Shown: positions 36,579 to 46,032 of the stretch, piece by piece | Layout of the letters: each line of letters begins with the position of its first letter | Position numbering within the stretch: position 1 is the stretch's first letter | NCBI GenBank assembly: GCA_019746355.1 | Contig: JAIESC010000062.1 | Span: 50,371 to 114,370, forward strand | Source: Xanthobacteraceae bacterium | GTDB taxonomy: Bacteria > Pseudomonadota > Alphaproteobacteria > Rhizobiales > Xanthobacteraceae | DNA: 64,000 nucleotides | Direction of reading: 5' to 3' | Made by a program: the position numbers and the translations under genes | Notes under the pieces: model-generated | The model's database searches: none | The model's input: the letters and a program-made list of their open reading frames with translations, nothing else | Told to the model about the DNA's origin: nothing

Positions 36579-38837
36579 ATGTCTGACAAGCGGCACACGG
36601 GGGCTGACGCAACAGCCCCGTTGAATTTCGGCGGCTTTGCTCCGGCATTCGAATACATGACGGACGCGGCGCAACGCTCGCTGCTGTTTCTCGATGTCAT
36701 GCGTCAGCGCGGCAATGCCTTCCGCGAGCATGCGGAACAAACGGCTCCGCACGTGCTCGACTACCAGGTCGAGCTGGTCGTTGACGGCCGCAAGCTCGAT
36801 CGCCCGGTCAACTATGGCCTGACGCGGGTCATTCCGCCGGCCGGCATCGAGATCGACCCGACGCGCCGGCCATTTGTCGTCGTGGATCCGCGTGCCGGTC
36901 ATGGCCCGGGCATCGGCGGCTTCAAGTCCGACAGCGAAATCGGCGTCATCTTCAAGGCCGGCCATCCCTGCTACTTCATTGGCTTCCTGCCGGAGCCGAT
37001 GCCGGGGCAGACCATCGCCGACATCGCGCGCGCGGAAGCGGCTTTTCTCGAAAAGGTGATCGCGCTGCATCCGGGCGCCGATGGCAAGCCGGGCGTGATC
37101 GGGAACTGCCAGGCCGGCTGGGCGATCATGATGGTCGCCGCCATTCGTCCGGAGTTGTTCGGACCGATCATCGTTGCAGGCTCCCCGCTGTCGTACTGGG
37201 CCGGCGTCCATGGCAAAAACCCCATGCGCTATTCTGGCGGGCTGCTCGGCGGAAGCTGGCTGGCCGCGCTTGCGAGCGATCTCGGCAACGGAAAGTTCGA
37301 CGGCGCGTGGCTCGTTCAGAATTTCGAGAATCAGAACCCGGCCAACACGTTCTGGACCAAGCAATACAATCTCTACTCGAAGGTCGACACCGAAGCGTCC
37401 CGCTATCTCGATTTCGAACGCTGGTGGGGCGGGCACGTCAATCTCAACGCCGAGGAAATCCAGTTCATCGTCGATGAGCTGTTCGTCGGCAACAACTTGG
37501 CGAGCGGCCGCATCAGGGCAGCCGACGGCACGGCGCTCGATTTCCGCAGCATCCGGTCGCCGATCGTGGTGTTCTGCTCGAAGGGCGACAACATCACGCC
37601 GCCGCAGCAGGCGCTTGGCTGGATCCTCGATCTCTACGACGATGTCGATGAGATCCGCTTGTACGGCCAGACGATCGTCTACACCATTCACGAGACCGCG
37701 GGACATCTCGGCATCTTCGTTTCGTCGGGTGTCGCGCGCAAAGAGTACGGGGAATTTTCCAGCAATATCGACCTGATCGATACGCTGCCGCCCGGCCTGT
37801 ATGAGGCTGTGTTCAGCGCCAACACCGCCGACACCGCCAACCCGGATCTGGTGTCCGGCGCGTGGGTGATGCGCTGCGAATCGCGCACGCTCGACGACAT
37901 CCGCGCGCTCGGCGGCAACGATGCCGCCGACGACCGGCGATTTGCCACCGCGGCGCGCGTCTCCGAGACCAATCTCGCGCTGTACCGGTCGTATGTGCAG
38001 CCGTTCGTTCGGGCGATGGTCAATCCGCAGATGGCCGATTGGCTTCGCCGGATGCATCCGCTGCGGCTGCAATACGAGATGTTTTCCAATGCCAATCCGT
38101 TCATGGCGCAGGTTGAAGCCGCGGCGGATAAGGCGCGCGCCGACCGAAAGCCGGTGGATGCCAACAATCCCTTCCTGGCGATCCAGGAGGCCATGTCGAA
38201 GCAGATCGTCACGGCGCTCGACGCCTGGAGGGATGCCAGCGAAAGGCTCTCGGAGCAGGCGTTCCTGTCGATCTACGGTTCGCCAGCGCTGCAGCGCGCC
38301 GTCGGCATCGATCCGGAATCGGACGAGCGGCCCCGCCGCGCGCCGAAGAGTCCGCTCCACAAGCAGTTCGTCGAGCAGCGGATTGCCGAGCTGAAAGCGC
38401 GGATGAGCGAGGGCGGTCTCCGCGAGGCGCTGGTGCGGGCCACCGTTTACGTGGGATTGGCGCGCAATTCGGTGGACGAGCGTGGCTTCGAAACGATCCG
38501 TCGTATCCGGCTTGCCAGGAGCGAGACCTCGCGGCTGCCGCTCGCGGATTTCAAGAAGCTCGTGCGCGAGCAGTTTTTCATGCTGCTGATCGACCAGGAC
38601 GCCGCGCTCAACGCCATTCCGGCGTTGCTGCCGGACAGTGCGGAGGAGCGGCGCAAGGCGCTGGAAATTCTCCGCGAGGTGATCAGCGCCGCGGGCGATC
38701 TCACGCCGCCGGTCAGGACCCGGCTCGATCAGGTATCGGAACTCTTCGATCCGGATCGGCCGAAGCCGAACGTGACGCAGATGCCGGCGCCGGAGCAGTC
38801 CAGAAGGTCCAATCGTCCGCAGGCTTCGGGATCGTGA
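36579..38837 (+). CDS. DUF3141 protein, PHA-synthase-like alpha/beta hydrolase
   Basis: 752 residues from the ATG at 36579 with GGAGAG upstream. The central part is an alpha/beta hydrolase: VIPPAGIEIDPTRRPFVVVD, GHPCYFIGFLPEPMPGQTIA and the nucleophile elbow VIGNCQAGWAIMMVAA with cysteine, as in PHA synthases (GxCxGG). SPIVVFCSKGDNITPPQQAL and HETAGHLGIFVSSGVARKEY give the likely Asp and His of the triad. The C-terminal 300 residues are helical and specific to the family. The family has no established function that I know. As first gene of an operon with a phosphotransacylase, acyl kinase and FabI, it may act on acyl-CoA or polyhydroxybutyrate-derived esters. Confidence 0.85.
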   Translation: MSDKRHTGADATAPLNFGGFAPAFEYMTDAAQRSLLFLDVMRQRGNAFREHAEQTAPHVLDYQVELVVDGRKLDRPVNYGLTRVIPPAGIEIDPTRRPFVVVDPRAGHGPGIGGFKSDSEIGVIFKAGHPCYFIGFLPEPMPGQTIADIARAEAAFLEKVIALHPGADGKPGVIGNCQAGWAIMMVAAIRPELFGPIIVAGSPLSYWAGVHGKNPMRYSGGLLGGSWLAALASDLGNGKFDGAWLVQNFENQNPANTFWTKQYNLYSKVDTEASRYLDFERWWGGHVNLNAEEIQFIVDELFVGNNLASGRIRAADGTALDFRSIRSPIVVFCSKGDNITPPQQALGWILDLYDDVDEIRLYGQTIVYTIHETAGHLGIFVSSGVARKEYGEFSSNIDLIDTLPPGLYEAVFSANTADTANPDLVSGAWVMRCESRTLDDIRALGGNDAADDRRFATAARVSETNLALYRSYVQPFVRAMVNPQMADWLRRMHPLRLQYEMFSNANPFMAQVEAAADKARADRKPVDANNPFLAIQEAMSKQIVTALDAWRDASERLSEQAFLSIYGSPALQRAVGIDPESDERPRRAPKSPLHKQFVEQRIAELKARMSEGGLREALVRATVYVGLARNSVDERGFETIRRIRLARSETSRLPLADFKKLVREQFFMLLIDQDAALNAIPALLPDSAEERRKALEILREVISAAGDLTPPVRTRLDQVSELFDPDRPKPNVTQMPAPEQSRRSNRPQASGS

Positions 38838-38889
38838 AAGTCCGAGGGACACGCCCGCAACGCTTGTCACATTGCAGAGGGATCATCCG

Positions 38890-39861
38890 ATGGCGACGTC
38901 CGCAGCAACCGCCCAGGCGCAAGCGCCGCACCCCCCGAAATATGACCGGCTGATTGCCAAGGCTAAAGGCGTTCAGCCTGCCAAGACCCTCGTGGTGCAT
39001 CCCTGCGACGAGACCTCGCTGCGCGGCCCGATCGAGGCCGCGCAAGCAGGCATCATCGTTCCGGTGCTGGTTGCTCCTGCGGCCAAGCTGAAGGCGGTCG
39101 CCAGCAAGCACAACCTCGACATCTCCAAATACGAAATCGTCGATGTGCCGCACAGCGATGCCGCCGCAGCCAAGGCGGTGGAGATGATTCACGCCGGCCA
39201 GGGCGAACTGCTCATGAAAGGCAGCCTGCACACCGACGAGTTGATGCGGGCGGTGACAACGTCCAAAGGAGGGCTGCGCACCGCGCGGCGCATCAGCCAC
39301 GTCTTCGTCATGGACGCGCCGACCTACGCGGACACGCTGTTCATCACCGACGCGGCGATCAACATCTTCCCTGACCTCGACGCCAAGCGCGACATCGTCC
39401 AGAACGCCATCGATCTGTGGGTCCAATGCGGCCTCGGCACCCCGCGCGTGGCGATCCTCTCGGCGGTGGAAACCGTCACCTCGAAGATCCCGTCGACCAT
39501 CGAGGCTGCGGCACTTTGCAAGATGGCCGATCGCGGCCAGATCACCGGCGGCATTCTTGATGGCCCGCTGGCGTTCGACAACGCGGTCGATCCGGAAGCC
39601 GCGAGAATCAAAGGCATCAAGTCCGAGGTCGCCGGGCGGGCGCAAATCCTTCTGGTCCCGGACCTCGAGGCCGGCAACATGCTCGCCAAGAATCTTTCGT
39701 TCATGGCGAAGGCCGACGCCGCGGGCATCGTCCTCGGCGCGAGGGTGCCGATCATCCTGACCTCGCGCGCGGATTCGGTCCGCAGCCGCATGGCCTCATG
39801 CGCGGTTGCGGTGCTTTACGCCGACGCCCGCCGCAAGCTCGCCGGCGTGCCGGAGGTCTGA
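38890..39861 (+). CDS. Phosphate acetyl/butyryltransferase
   Basis: 323 residues from the ATG at 38890 with GAGGG upstream. PTA_PTB fold: KTLVVHPCDETSLRGPIEAA, GELLMKGSLHTDELMRAVTT, RRISHVFVMDAPTYADTLFI, GILDGPLAFDNAVDPEAA and RAQILLVPDLEAGNMLAKNL. The short length and the GSLHTDELM and GILDGPLAFDNA motifs match the Ptb/short-Pta branch often fused to enoyl-CoA hydratase in proteobacteria; here it stands without the hydratase domain. It turns acyl-CoA plus phosphate into acyl-phosphate; acetyl versus butyryl is open. The kinase gene follows after six bases. Confidence 0.92.
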   Translation: MATSAATAQAQAPHPPKYDRLIAKAKGVQPAKTLVVHPCDETSLRGPIEAAQAGIIVPVLVAPAAKLKAVASKHNLDISKYEIVDVPHSDAAAAKAVEMIHAGQGELLMKGSLHTDELMRAVTTSKGGLRTARRISHVFVMDAPTYADTLFITDAAINIFPDLDAKRDIVQNAIDLWVQCGLGTPRVAILSAVETVTSKIPSTIEAAALCKMADRGQITGGILDGPLAFDNAVDPEAARIKGIKSEVAGRAQILLVPDLEAGNMLAKNLSFMAKADAAGIVLGARVPIILTSRADSVRSRMASCAVAVLYADARRKLAGVPEV

Positions 39862-39867
39862 CCGGTC

Positions 39868-41073
39868 ATGGACTCCGTCCTCGTCGTCAATGCGGGCTCG
39901 TCGAGCCTGAAGTTTCAGGTCTTCTCGACAGGCGCGGAAGGCCCGGCTTCGGTCATCCGGGGGGCGGTCGACGGCATCGGTTCGCGGCCGCGGCTGAAAG
40001 CGACCAAGGCGGACAACAGCGTTCTCGCCGATCAGAGCTACGAGTCCGGGCAGGTGTCCGACCTGGCCTCGGCGATCCAGGTCGCCGGCGCCGTGCTGCG
40101 GGAGAAGCACGGCGTGAGCCTTGCCGCGGTGGGCCACCGCGTCGTGCATGGCGGTCCGGTCTATGAGCGGCCGGTGGTGATCGACGATGAGGTGGTGTCG
40201 CAACTCGAGCGCTTCGTACCGCTTGCGCCCTTGCACCAGCCGAACAACCTCGCGCCGATCCGCGCCATCCGCGAACGCTTCCCGGACCTGCCGCAGGTTG
40301 CGTGTTTCGACACCGCGTTCCATCGCGGTCACAAGGCGGCGGCGGATTGTTACGCGATCCCGCAAAGCCTCTACAGCGAAGGGGTTCGCCGCTACGGCTT
40401 CCATGGCCTGTCCTACGAATACATCGCGAGCCGCCTGCCCGAGGTTGCATCGAACGTAGCGCACGGCAGGGTGATCGTCGCGCATCTCGGCAGCGGCGCC
40501 TCGATGTGTGCGCTCGCCGAGGGCCGCAGCGTCGAGAGCACCATGGGCTTCACCGCGCTCGACGGTCTGCCCATGGGTACGCGGCCGGGCCAGATCGATC
40601 CGGGCGTGCTCCTGTATCTGTTGACCGACAAGGGCATGAGTCCCGCGGCGGTCCAGAAATTTCTCTATAACGAATGCGGGCTGAAGGGGCTGTCCGGCAT
40701 CAGCAACGACGTCCGCGACCTGCAATCGAGCGACCACCCCGGCGCGAAGCTTGCGATGGAGCATTTCGTCTATCGCATCGGGCTCAATGCCGGGATGCTG
40801 GCGGCTGCGCTTGGGGGGGTGGACGCCTTCGTCTTCACCGCGGGCATCGGCGAACGGTCCGCGATCGTTCGCGCGCGCGTTGCCGAACGCCTCGCCTGGC
40901 TCGGGGTCGAGCTCGATCCGGCGGCCAACGAGGCCGGCGCAACCGTCATATCCGGGCGGCGAAGCCGGGTCGCGCTCCTCGTCGTTCCGACCGACGAAGA
41001 GCTGATGATCGCCAAGCACACGCTCGCGGCGCTGTCACCCGGCGCGGCGCAAAACAACAGGCGGAGCGCATGA
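39868..41073 (+). CDS. ackA: Acetate/butyrate-type kinase
   Basis: 401 residues. ASKHA kinase: [16 protein letters not shown] (phosphate 1), [77 protein letters not shown] and [20 protein letters not shown]. It makes ATP from acyl-phosphate supplied by the upstream transferase. Overlaps the following fabI by four bases (ATGA), so it is co-translated. Named ackA from overall AckA-type motifs; butyrate or propionate as substrate cannot be excluded. Confidence 0.93.
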   Translation: MDSVLVVNAGSSSLKFQVFSTGAEGPASVIRGAVDGIGSRPRLKATKADNSVLADQSYESGQVSDLASAIQVAGAVLREKHGVSLAAVGHRVVHGGPVYERPVVIDDEVVSQLERFVPLAPLHQPNNLAPIRAIRERFPDLPQVACFDTAFHRGHKAAADCYAIPQSLYSEGVRRYGFHGLSYEYIASRLPEVASNVAHGRVIVAHLGSGASMCALAEGRSVESTMGFTALDGLPMGTRPGQIDPGVLLYLLTDKGMSPAAVQKFLYNECGLKGLSGISNDVRDLQSSDHPGAKLAMEHFVYRIGLNAGMLAAALGGVDAFVFTAGIGERSAIVRARVAERLAWLGVELDPAANEAGATVISGRRSRVALLVVPTDEELMIAKHTLAALSPGAAQNNRRSA

Positions 41074-41858
41074 GCAGAATTCCGGTCGCCAGGGCACCTT
41101 TGCTCGAAGGCAAGCGCGGGCTGATCGTCGGCATCGCCAATGACCAGTCCATCGCCTGGGGCTGCGCCAAGGCGTTTCGCGCGCTCGGGGCCGAGCTCGC
41201 GGTCACCTATCTCAACGACAAGGCCAAGAAATTCGTCGAGCCGCTGGCGCGCGAATTGGAAGCGCCCATTTTCATGCCGCTCGATGTCGGCGTCGAAGGC
41301 CAGATGGAGGCTGTGTTCGAGCGCATCGCGAAGGAGTGGGGGCAACTCGACTTCCTGGTGCATTCTATCGCGTTTTCCCCGAAGGGGGCCTTGGGCGGCC
41401 GCGTCGTCGACGTGACGCGCGAGGGGTTTGCGACGACCATGGACGTCTCGTGCTGGACCTTTCTGCGGATGGGGCATCTGGCCGAACCGCTGATGAAGAA
41501 GGGCGGCACGCTCTTCACCATGACCTATTACGGCAGCCAGATGGTGGTGAAGAACTACAACATCATGGGCGTCGCCAAGGCCGCGCTCGAATGCGCGGTC
41601 CGCTACATGGCCGCTGAGCTTGGCCCGAAGGGCATCCGTGTTCACGCCATATCACCCGGACCGCTCGCCACGCGCGCTGCGTCCGGAATCCCCGAATTCG
41701 ACCAGCTCCTCGACAAGGCGAGAGCCAAGGCTCCGGCCAAGAGCCTTGTCAGCATCGACGATGTCGGCGTGGCAACCGCCTTTCTCGCTCATGATGCGGC
41801 GCGGCTGATCACCGGAGAAACCCTCTACATCGATGGCGGCTATCACATCGTCGATTGA
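41070..41858 (+). CDS. fabI: Enoyl reductase FabI, second copy
   Basis: 262 residues from the ATG at 41070 inside the kinase stop. Standard Fab[61 protein letters not shown] with catalytic Tyr and Lys, and [15 protein letters not shown]. It is very close to the copy at 31134-32171 but lacks the extra N-terminal domain. A FabI inside an acyl-phosphate ATP-forming operon suggests reduction of crotonyl-type thioesters as an electron sink; that is inference, since general fatty acid synthesis is the known role. Confidence 0.92.
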   Translation: MSRIPVARAPLLEGKRGLIVGIANDQSIAWGCAKAFRALGAELAVTYLNDKAKKFVEPLARELEAPIFMPLDVGVEGQMEAVFERIAKEWGQLDFLVHSIAFSPKGALGGRVVDVTREGFATTMDVSCWTFLRMGHLAEPLMKKGGTLFTMTYYGSQMVVKNYNIMGVAKAALECAVRYMAAELGPKGIRVHAISPGPLATRAASGIPEFDQLLDKARAKAPAKSLVSIDDVGVATAFLAHDAARLITGETLYIDGGYHIVD

Positions 41859-41891
41859 GGATTGGAAACTGAAGGACAGGAGATCGATGTC

Positions 41892-42335
41892 ATGACTGCG
41901 GACATTCTGCCATCGGCGCTGGATTGCCGGAAAAAAAGTGCGGAGATGGAGGCGGAAAAGGCGGCCGAATATATGCGCCGCCGCAACGCTGCCGAGGATG
42001 AAAAGAAGCAGTTGATGGATCGTCTCAGCAAGCCATCGGGGGTCAGCGACGAGGAGCGGATGAAGCGGGCCGCTGCCATCATCAACCGGGCGGTCAGCAA
42101 CGGGCTCACCGAGGTGGAGGTCACCCGCTTTCCGAACAAGATGTGCACCGATCAGGGACGCGCCATCAACCAGCAGGAGCCCGGGTGGGAGGAGACGCTG
42201 ACCGGCCTGCCGAAGGAAATCTACCAGTTCTGGAAAAAGCATCTCGAGTCGCGCGGCTACAAGATCAAATATCAGATCGCCGATTGGCCGAACGGCATGC
42301 CCGGCGATGTGAGCATCACCCTGATGTGGCACTGA
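41892..42335 (+). CDS. Conserved-looking protein of unknown function
   Basis: 147 residues from the ATG at 41892, preceded by AGGAG. The first 60 residues are strongly charged and helical (KKSAEMEAEKAAEYMRRRNA, EDEKKQLMDRLSKPSGVSDE). The second half is globular (RAVSNGLTEVEVTRFPNKMC, ETLTGLPKEIYQFWKKHLES, YKIKYQIADWPNGMPGDVSI). No signal peptide and no metal or nucleotide motif. I do not recognise the family. It lies in the operon between fabI and PPK2. Confidence 0.65.
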   Translation: MTADILPSALDCRKKSAEMEAEKAAEYMRRRNAAEDEKKQLMDRLSKPSGVSDEERMKRAAAIINRAVSNGLTEVEVTRFPNKMCTDQGRAINQQEPGWEETLTGLPKEIYQFWKKHLESRGYKIKYQIADWPNGMPGDVSITLMWH

Positions 42336-42338
42336 ACG

Positions 42339-42357
42339 CCGCTTCGAGTTGAAGCGG
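42339..42357. other. Small hairpin before PPK2 gene
   Basis: CCGCTTC (42339-42345) pairs with GAAGCGG (42351-42357) around a 5-base loop, followed by TTTGCGAGCTTT, in the short gap before the PPK2 ribosome-binding site. It may attenuate or stabilise the operon message. Confidence 0.3.
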
Positions 42358-42385
42358 TTTGCGAGCTTTGAGCGAGGGGGGAAAC

Positions 42386-43225
42386 ATGGCCAAGAAAGGC
42401 AACAAGGATAGTGACAAGAAAAGCAAAAAGGACGACGAGAGCAACGGGAAGCTCAAGCGGAAGGCTTACGAGAAGGAGCTTCGCAAGCTGCAGATCCAGC
42501 TTTGCCAGTTGCAGGAATGGATCAAGGCGGAAGGACAGAGGGTCATTATCGTCTTTGAGGGCCGGGATGCGGCTGGCAAGGGCGGCACGATCAAGGCGCT
42601 CACCGAGCGCGTGAGCCCCCGCGTGTTCCGCGTCGTGGCGCTGCCGGCTCCGTCCGACCGCGAAAAGACCCAGATGTTCATCCAGCGGTACGTCGAGCGG
42701 TTTCCGGCCGCCGGCGAAATCATCATTTTCGACAGAAGCTGGTACAACCGGGCCGGCGTCGAACACGTCATGGGCTTCGTCGACAAGGCACAGTATGCGC
42801 GATTCCTGGAGCTTTGTCCTCAAATCGAAAAATACATCATCGACGCCGGCATCAAGCTGATCAAGGTCTGGCTCGAGGTCGGAATGGACGAGCAGAACAG
42901 GCGCTTCGCCGCTCGCATCGACGATCCGGTCCGGCAGTGGAAGCTCAGCCCGATGGACGTCGAATCCTACACGCGTTGGTACGACTATTCCCGCGCGCGC
43001 GACGCGATGCTGAAGGCGACCGACAGCAAGCACGCGCCATGGGTGATCGTGCGTTCGGACGACAAGCGCCGGGGTCGGCTCAATTGCATCTCGCACATCC
43101 TGAGTGCCATTCCCTACAAGAAAATCAAGAATCCGAAGGTGAAACTGCCTCCGCGATCCAACAAGGGTGCGTACGACGATCAGGTCAGCCTGAAGGGCCG
43201 GCACTTCGTGGCCGAACGCTATTAG
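42386..43225 (+). CDS. ppk2: Polyphosphate kinase 2
   Basis: 279 residues from the ATG at 42386, preceded by AGCGAGGGGGG. After a lysine-rich tail the PPK2 core shows Walker A VIIVFEGRDAAGKGGTIKAL, Walker B EIIIFDRSWYNRAGVEHVMG and the lid arginine region EQNRRFAARIDDPVRQWKLS, with RWYDYSRARDAMLKATDSKH and WVIVRSDDKRRGRLNCISHI. It phosphorylates nucleoside mono- or diphosphates with polyphosphate, or the reverse. In this operon it would help keep ATP up when respiration stops. Confidence 0.95.
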   Translation: MAKKGNKDSDKKSKKDDESNGKLKRKAYEKELRKLQIQLCQLQEWIKAEGQRVIIVFEGRDAAGKGGTIKALTERVSPRVFRVVALPAPSDREKTQMFIQRYVERFPAAGEIIIFDRSWYNRAGVEHVMGFVDKAQYARFLELCPQIEKYIIDAGIKLIKVWLEVGMDEQNRRFAARIDDPVRQWKLSPMDVESYTRWYDYSRARDAMLKATDSKHAPWVIVRSDDKRRGRLNCISHILSAIPYKKIKNPKVKLPPRSNKGAYDDQVSLKGRHFVAERY

Positions 43226-43263
43226 GCCTCGCGCCGAACAATCTCATGAACAGGAGCTGAAAG

Positions 43264-43560
43264 ATGAAAGTGATGCCGATGTTGTTCTGCAGCCTTGCGC
43301 TCGCCGCCGGCGCGGCCGCACCCGCCCGTGCACAAACGATCATCGATGTATCGAAGGTGACGTGCGAACAGTTTTTGACGGCGAGCCCGAACGCGGTCGA
43401 AGTGGGGATCTGGCTCAGCGGCTACTACAACGGCCTGCGCAAGAATACCCAGCTGAATCTCAATCAATTCAAGAAGAACGCAGACGCGGTTGTCGCGGAA
43501 TGCCGCGCCGACCCGACGAAGACCGTGATGCAGGCCGTCGAGAAGCTGCCGCAGCAGTGA
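43264..43560 (+). CDS. HdeA/HdeB-like periplasmic chaperone
   Basis: 98 residues. A signal peptide (MLFCSLALAAGAAAPARA) is followed by the HdeA/B fold: DVSKVTCEQFLTASPNAVEV, IWLSGYYNGLRKNTQLNLNQ and VVAECRADPTKTVMQAVEKL, with the disulfide cysteines at TCEQF and AECRAD. The family protects periplasmic proteins against acid. Fits an organism that excretes formate and other acids in the same growth state. Confidence 0.85.
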   Translation: MKVMPMLFCSLALAAGAAAPARAQTIIDVSKVTCEQFLTASPNAVEVGIWLSGYYNGLRKNTQLNLNQFKKNADAVVAECRADPTKTVMQAVEKLPQQ

Positions 43561-43618
43561 CGGTGTTCCAAAGTCGGCCATTTCAACTCTGACTATTGCG
43601 CAACTGAAAGGCTTCCCG

Positions 43619-44989
43619 ATGCGGTCGATCTGGGTTCGATCTGCCGGAATAGCGTTCACAGGTTTGGTGTTCCTTGCGCCGGGTCAACTTCCGGTGTTCG
43701 GGCAGGGCGCGGCCGCACCCGCCGCAGCGCCAGCGGCACAAGCCCCCGCTCCGGCACCGCTGAAGGCGGAAGAGCTGGAGCAGATGCTGGCGCCGATTGC
43801 GCTCTATCCGGATCAGGTGCTGGCCCAGGTGCTGATGGCGTCGACCTATCCGCTCGAGATCGTCCAGGCCGCCCGCTGGGTGAAATTCAATCCGGGCAAG
43901 ACCGGTAAGGCTCTGGAAGACGCGTTGCAGACCCAGAGTTGGGACGCCAGCGTCAAATCGCTCGCGGCCGTGCCGCAAGTGCTGCAGATGCTGGACGAGA
44001 AGCTGGACTGGGCGCAGCGGCTCGGCGACGCGTTCCTGGCCCAGCGCGATGACGTGATGAATGCCGTGCAGCGTCTGCGCTCCAAGGCGCAGTCCGCGGG
44101 AAAGCTGCAGTCGACCAAGGAACAGAAGGTCTCGACTCAGCAGGCCGCGGGCAAGACCGTGGTCGTCATCGAGCCGGCCAATCCGCAGGTGGTCCAGGTC
44201 CCTGTCTACAATCCGGCGACCACGTACGGAGCCTGGTCTTATCCGGCCTATCCGCCGTATCCCTACTATCCGTTCGGCTACGTGGCGGGCTCCGCGCTCG
44301 CGTTCACCGCAAGCGTTGCCGTCGGAGCCGCGTTGTGGGGCAACTGCAACTGGGGCAACAACAACGTCAACATCAACGTCAACCAGTACAATTCCTTCAA
44401 CCGCACCAACATTTCCAATTCGAACTGGCAGCACAACGTCGAACACCGCAAGGGCGTGCCGTACCGCGACCCGGGCGTGGCGCAGCAGTTCGGCCGCGGC
44501 CAGGCGAGCGCGGGAACGCGCGAGGCGTTCCGCGGGCGCACCGAACAGGATCTGGCCAACATGCGCCGCGACGGCGCGGGTGTTGGCGATAGATCACGGG
44601 ATGCATCGCGCGGGCCCGGTGGCGGCGATCGCGCGGGCATCGATCGTGGACGCGACGGAGACCGAGGAGGCATCGATCGCGGCGGTGGCGATCGCGGGCG
44701 CGGCGGAGTCGATAGGCCGGGTGCCGGCAATCGTGCCGCCGGATTGCCTGGCGGTGGCGGTCGTGGCGGGCGGGATACCGCCTTTGGCGATATCGATCGC
44801 GGCTCGGGAATTGGCGCCAGCTCTGATCGCGGCCGCGCCAGTTTGGGCGATGGACCGCGGGGTGGTGGCGGGTCGTTCGCCGGACGCGGCGGCGGCGGTG
44901 GAGGCGGTGGGCCGGCTCTTTCGGGACGCGGCGGTGGAGGCGGAGGTGCCGCGCGAGGTGGCGGTGGCGGCGGGAGAGGACGACGCTGA
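43619..44989 (+). CDS. DUF3300 secreted protein with glycine-rich tail
   Basis: 456 residues. A signal peptide (IAFTGLVFLAPGQLPVFGQG) and an Ala/Pro linker precede the DUF3300 domain: EELEQMLAPIALYPDQVLAQ, ASTYPLEIVQAARWVKFNPG, LDWAQRLGDAFLAQRDDVMN, QVVQVPVYNPATTYGAWSYP. The C-terminal 170 residues are low-complexity with Arg-Gly-Asp and Gly repeats. It is probably exported and bound to the envelope. Function of the family is not established. It directly precedes DUF2950, its usual neighbour. Confidence 0.88.
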   Translation: MRSIWVRSAGIAFTGLVFLAPGQLPVFGQGAAAPAAAPAAQAPAPAPLKAEELEQMLAPIALYPDQVLAQVLMASTYPLEIVQAARWVKFNPGKTGKALEDALQTQSWDASVKSLAAVPQVLQMLDEKLDWAQRLGDAFLAQRDDVMNAVQRLRSKAQSAGKLQSTKEQKVSTQQAAGKTVVVIEPANPQVVQVPVYNPATTYGAWSYPAYPPYPYYPFGYVAGSALAFTASVAVGAALWGNCNWGNNNVNINVNQYNSFNRTNISNSNWQHNVEHRKGVPYRDPGVAQQFGRGQASAGTREAFRGRTEQDLANMRRDGAGVGDRSRDASRGPGGGDRAGIDRGRDGDRGGIDRGGGDRGRGGVDRPGAGNRAAGLPGGGGRGGRDTAFGDIDRGSGIGASSDRGRASLGDGPRGGGGSFAGRGGGGGGGGPALSGRGGGGGGAARGGGGGGRGRR

Positions 44990-45966
44990 TGCCTGGTTCA
45001 GCTTTGCATGAGGCCGATATGAGGACATGGGTTCGTGTCGATCACGTTGTGGGCCGGCGCACGTGGCCGGCATGGTGCGTCGCATTGGCGATCCTGTTGC
45101 TGGTCGCGATGCCGACCTCGGCCTTCAGCCAGCGGCAATTCGAAACGCCGGACGCCACGGCCAAGGCGCTGGTCGATGCGGCCAGGGCCAACGACGTTCG
45201 TCGGGTTGGGATCATTCTCGGGATTTTTGGACGAAACATCATCAGCTCGGGCGATGACGTTGCCGACAGCAATGCGCGCGCCAAATTCGTCGCAGCCTAC
45301 GACGCTGCAAACCGAATCGTTCCCGACGGCGACAGCAAGGCCACGCTGGAAGTCGGCAAGGACAATTTCCCGTTTCCGGTCCCGCTGGTGAAGGACCGGG
45401 ACGGCTGGCGGTTTGACACGCTTGCCGGGCAGCATGAAATCCTGGCACGGCGGATCGGCGCTAACGAGTTGAACGCGATCCAGGTCTGTCTCGCCTATGT
45501 CGAGGCTCAGCGTGAGTATGCCCGGCTCGACCCTGAGAAGAACGGATCGCCGGTCTATGCGCAGCGCGTGGTGAGCCAGCCCGACAAAAGGGACGGACTC
45601 TATTGGCCCGCGGCGGAGGGCGCGCCGACAAGTCCGCTTGGTCAGTTCATGGCGGGTGCCACGCGCGAAGGCTATCGCCCCGGGCAAAGCCGGATTCCTT
45701 ATCACGGCTACTATTACAAAATTCTACGCACGCAAGGCCCGAAAGCTCCAGGCGGTGCTTACGACTATGTCGTCAAAGGCAAAATGATCGGCGGCTTCGC
45801 GCTTGTGGCCTATCCGGCCGAGTACCGCAATTCAGGGGTAATGACGTTCGTGGTCAATCACGACGGCGCGGTGTTTCAGAAGGATCTTGGCGCCGGCACC
45901 GCCGGGATTGCGAGCGGAATGTCGAGCTTCAATCCCGACGGCACATGGAAAAAGGTCGCCCCCTAG
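44989..45966 (+). CDS. DUF2950 secreted protein
   Basis: 325 residues from the ATG at 44989, overlapping the DUF3300 stop by one base; MRTWVRV at 45019 is an alternative start. A signal segment (AWCVALAILLLVAMPTSAFS) is followed by the DUF2950 domain (FETPDATAKALVDAARANDV, KDRDGWRFDTLAGQHEILAR, IGANELNAIQVCLAYVEAQR, IPYHGYYYKILRTQGPKAPG, GGFALVAYPAEYRNSGVMTF). Function unknown; in many proteobacteria it is paired with DUF3300, suggesting a joint envelope role. Confidence 0.88.
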   Translation: MPGSALHEADMRTWVRVDHVVGRRTWPAWCVALAILLLVAMPTSAFSQRQFETPDATAKALVDAARANDVRRVGIILGIFGRNIISSGDDVADSNARAKFVAAYDAANRIVPDGDSKATLEVGKDNFPFPVPLVKDRDGWRFDTLAGQHEILARRIGANELNAIQVCLAYVEAQREYARLDPEKNGSPVYAQRVVSQPDKRDGLYWPAAEGAPTSPLGQFMAGATREGYRPGQSRIPYHGYYYKILRTQGPKAPGGAYDYVVKGKMIGGFALVAYPAEYRNSGVMTFVVNHDGAVFQKDLGAGTAGIASGMSSFNPDGTWKKVAP

Positions 45967-46032
45967 CACCTGAACCGGCGTATCGGATTGGAGCGGCGTC
46001 GAACCTTGCCACCTCGGCCACGCCGCCGCGGG

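Noticed and set aside
36495..38870. Open frame of about 790 codons on the minus strand opposite the DUF3141 gene
   Set aside because: Antisense shadow; arginine- and histidine-rich translation without motifs, while the plus strand has a good start signal and known family motifs.
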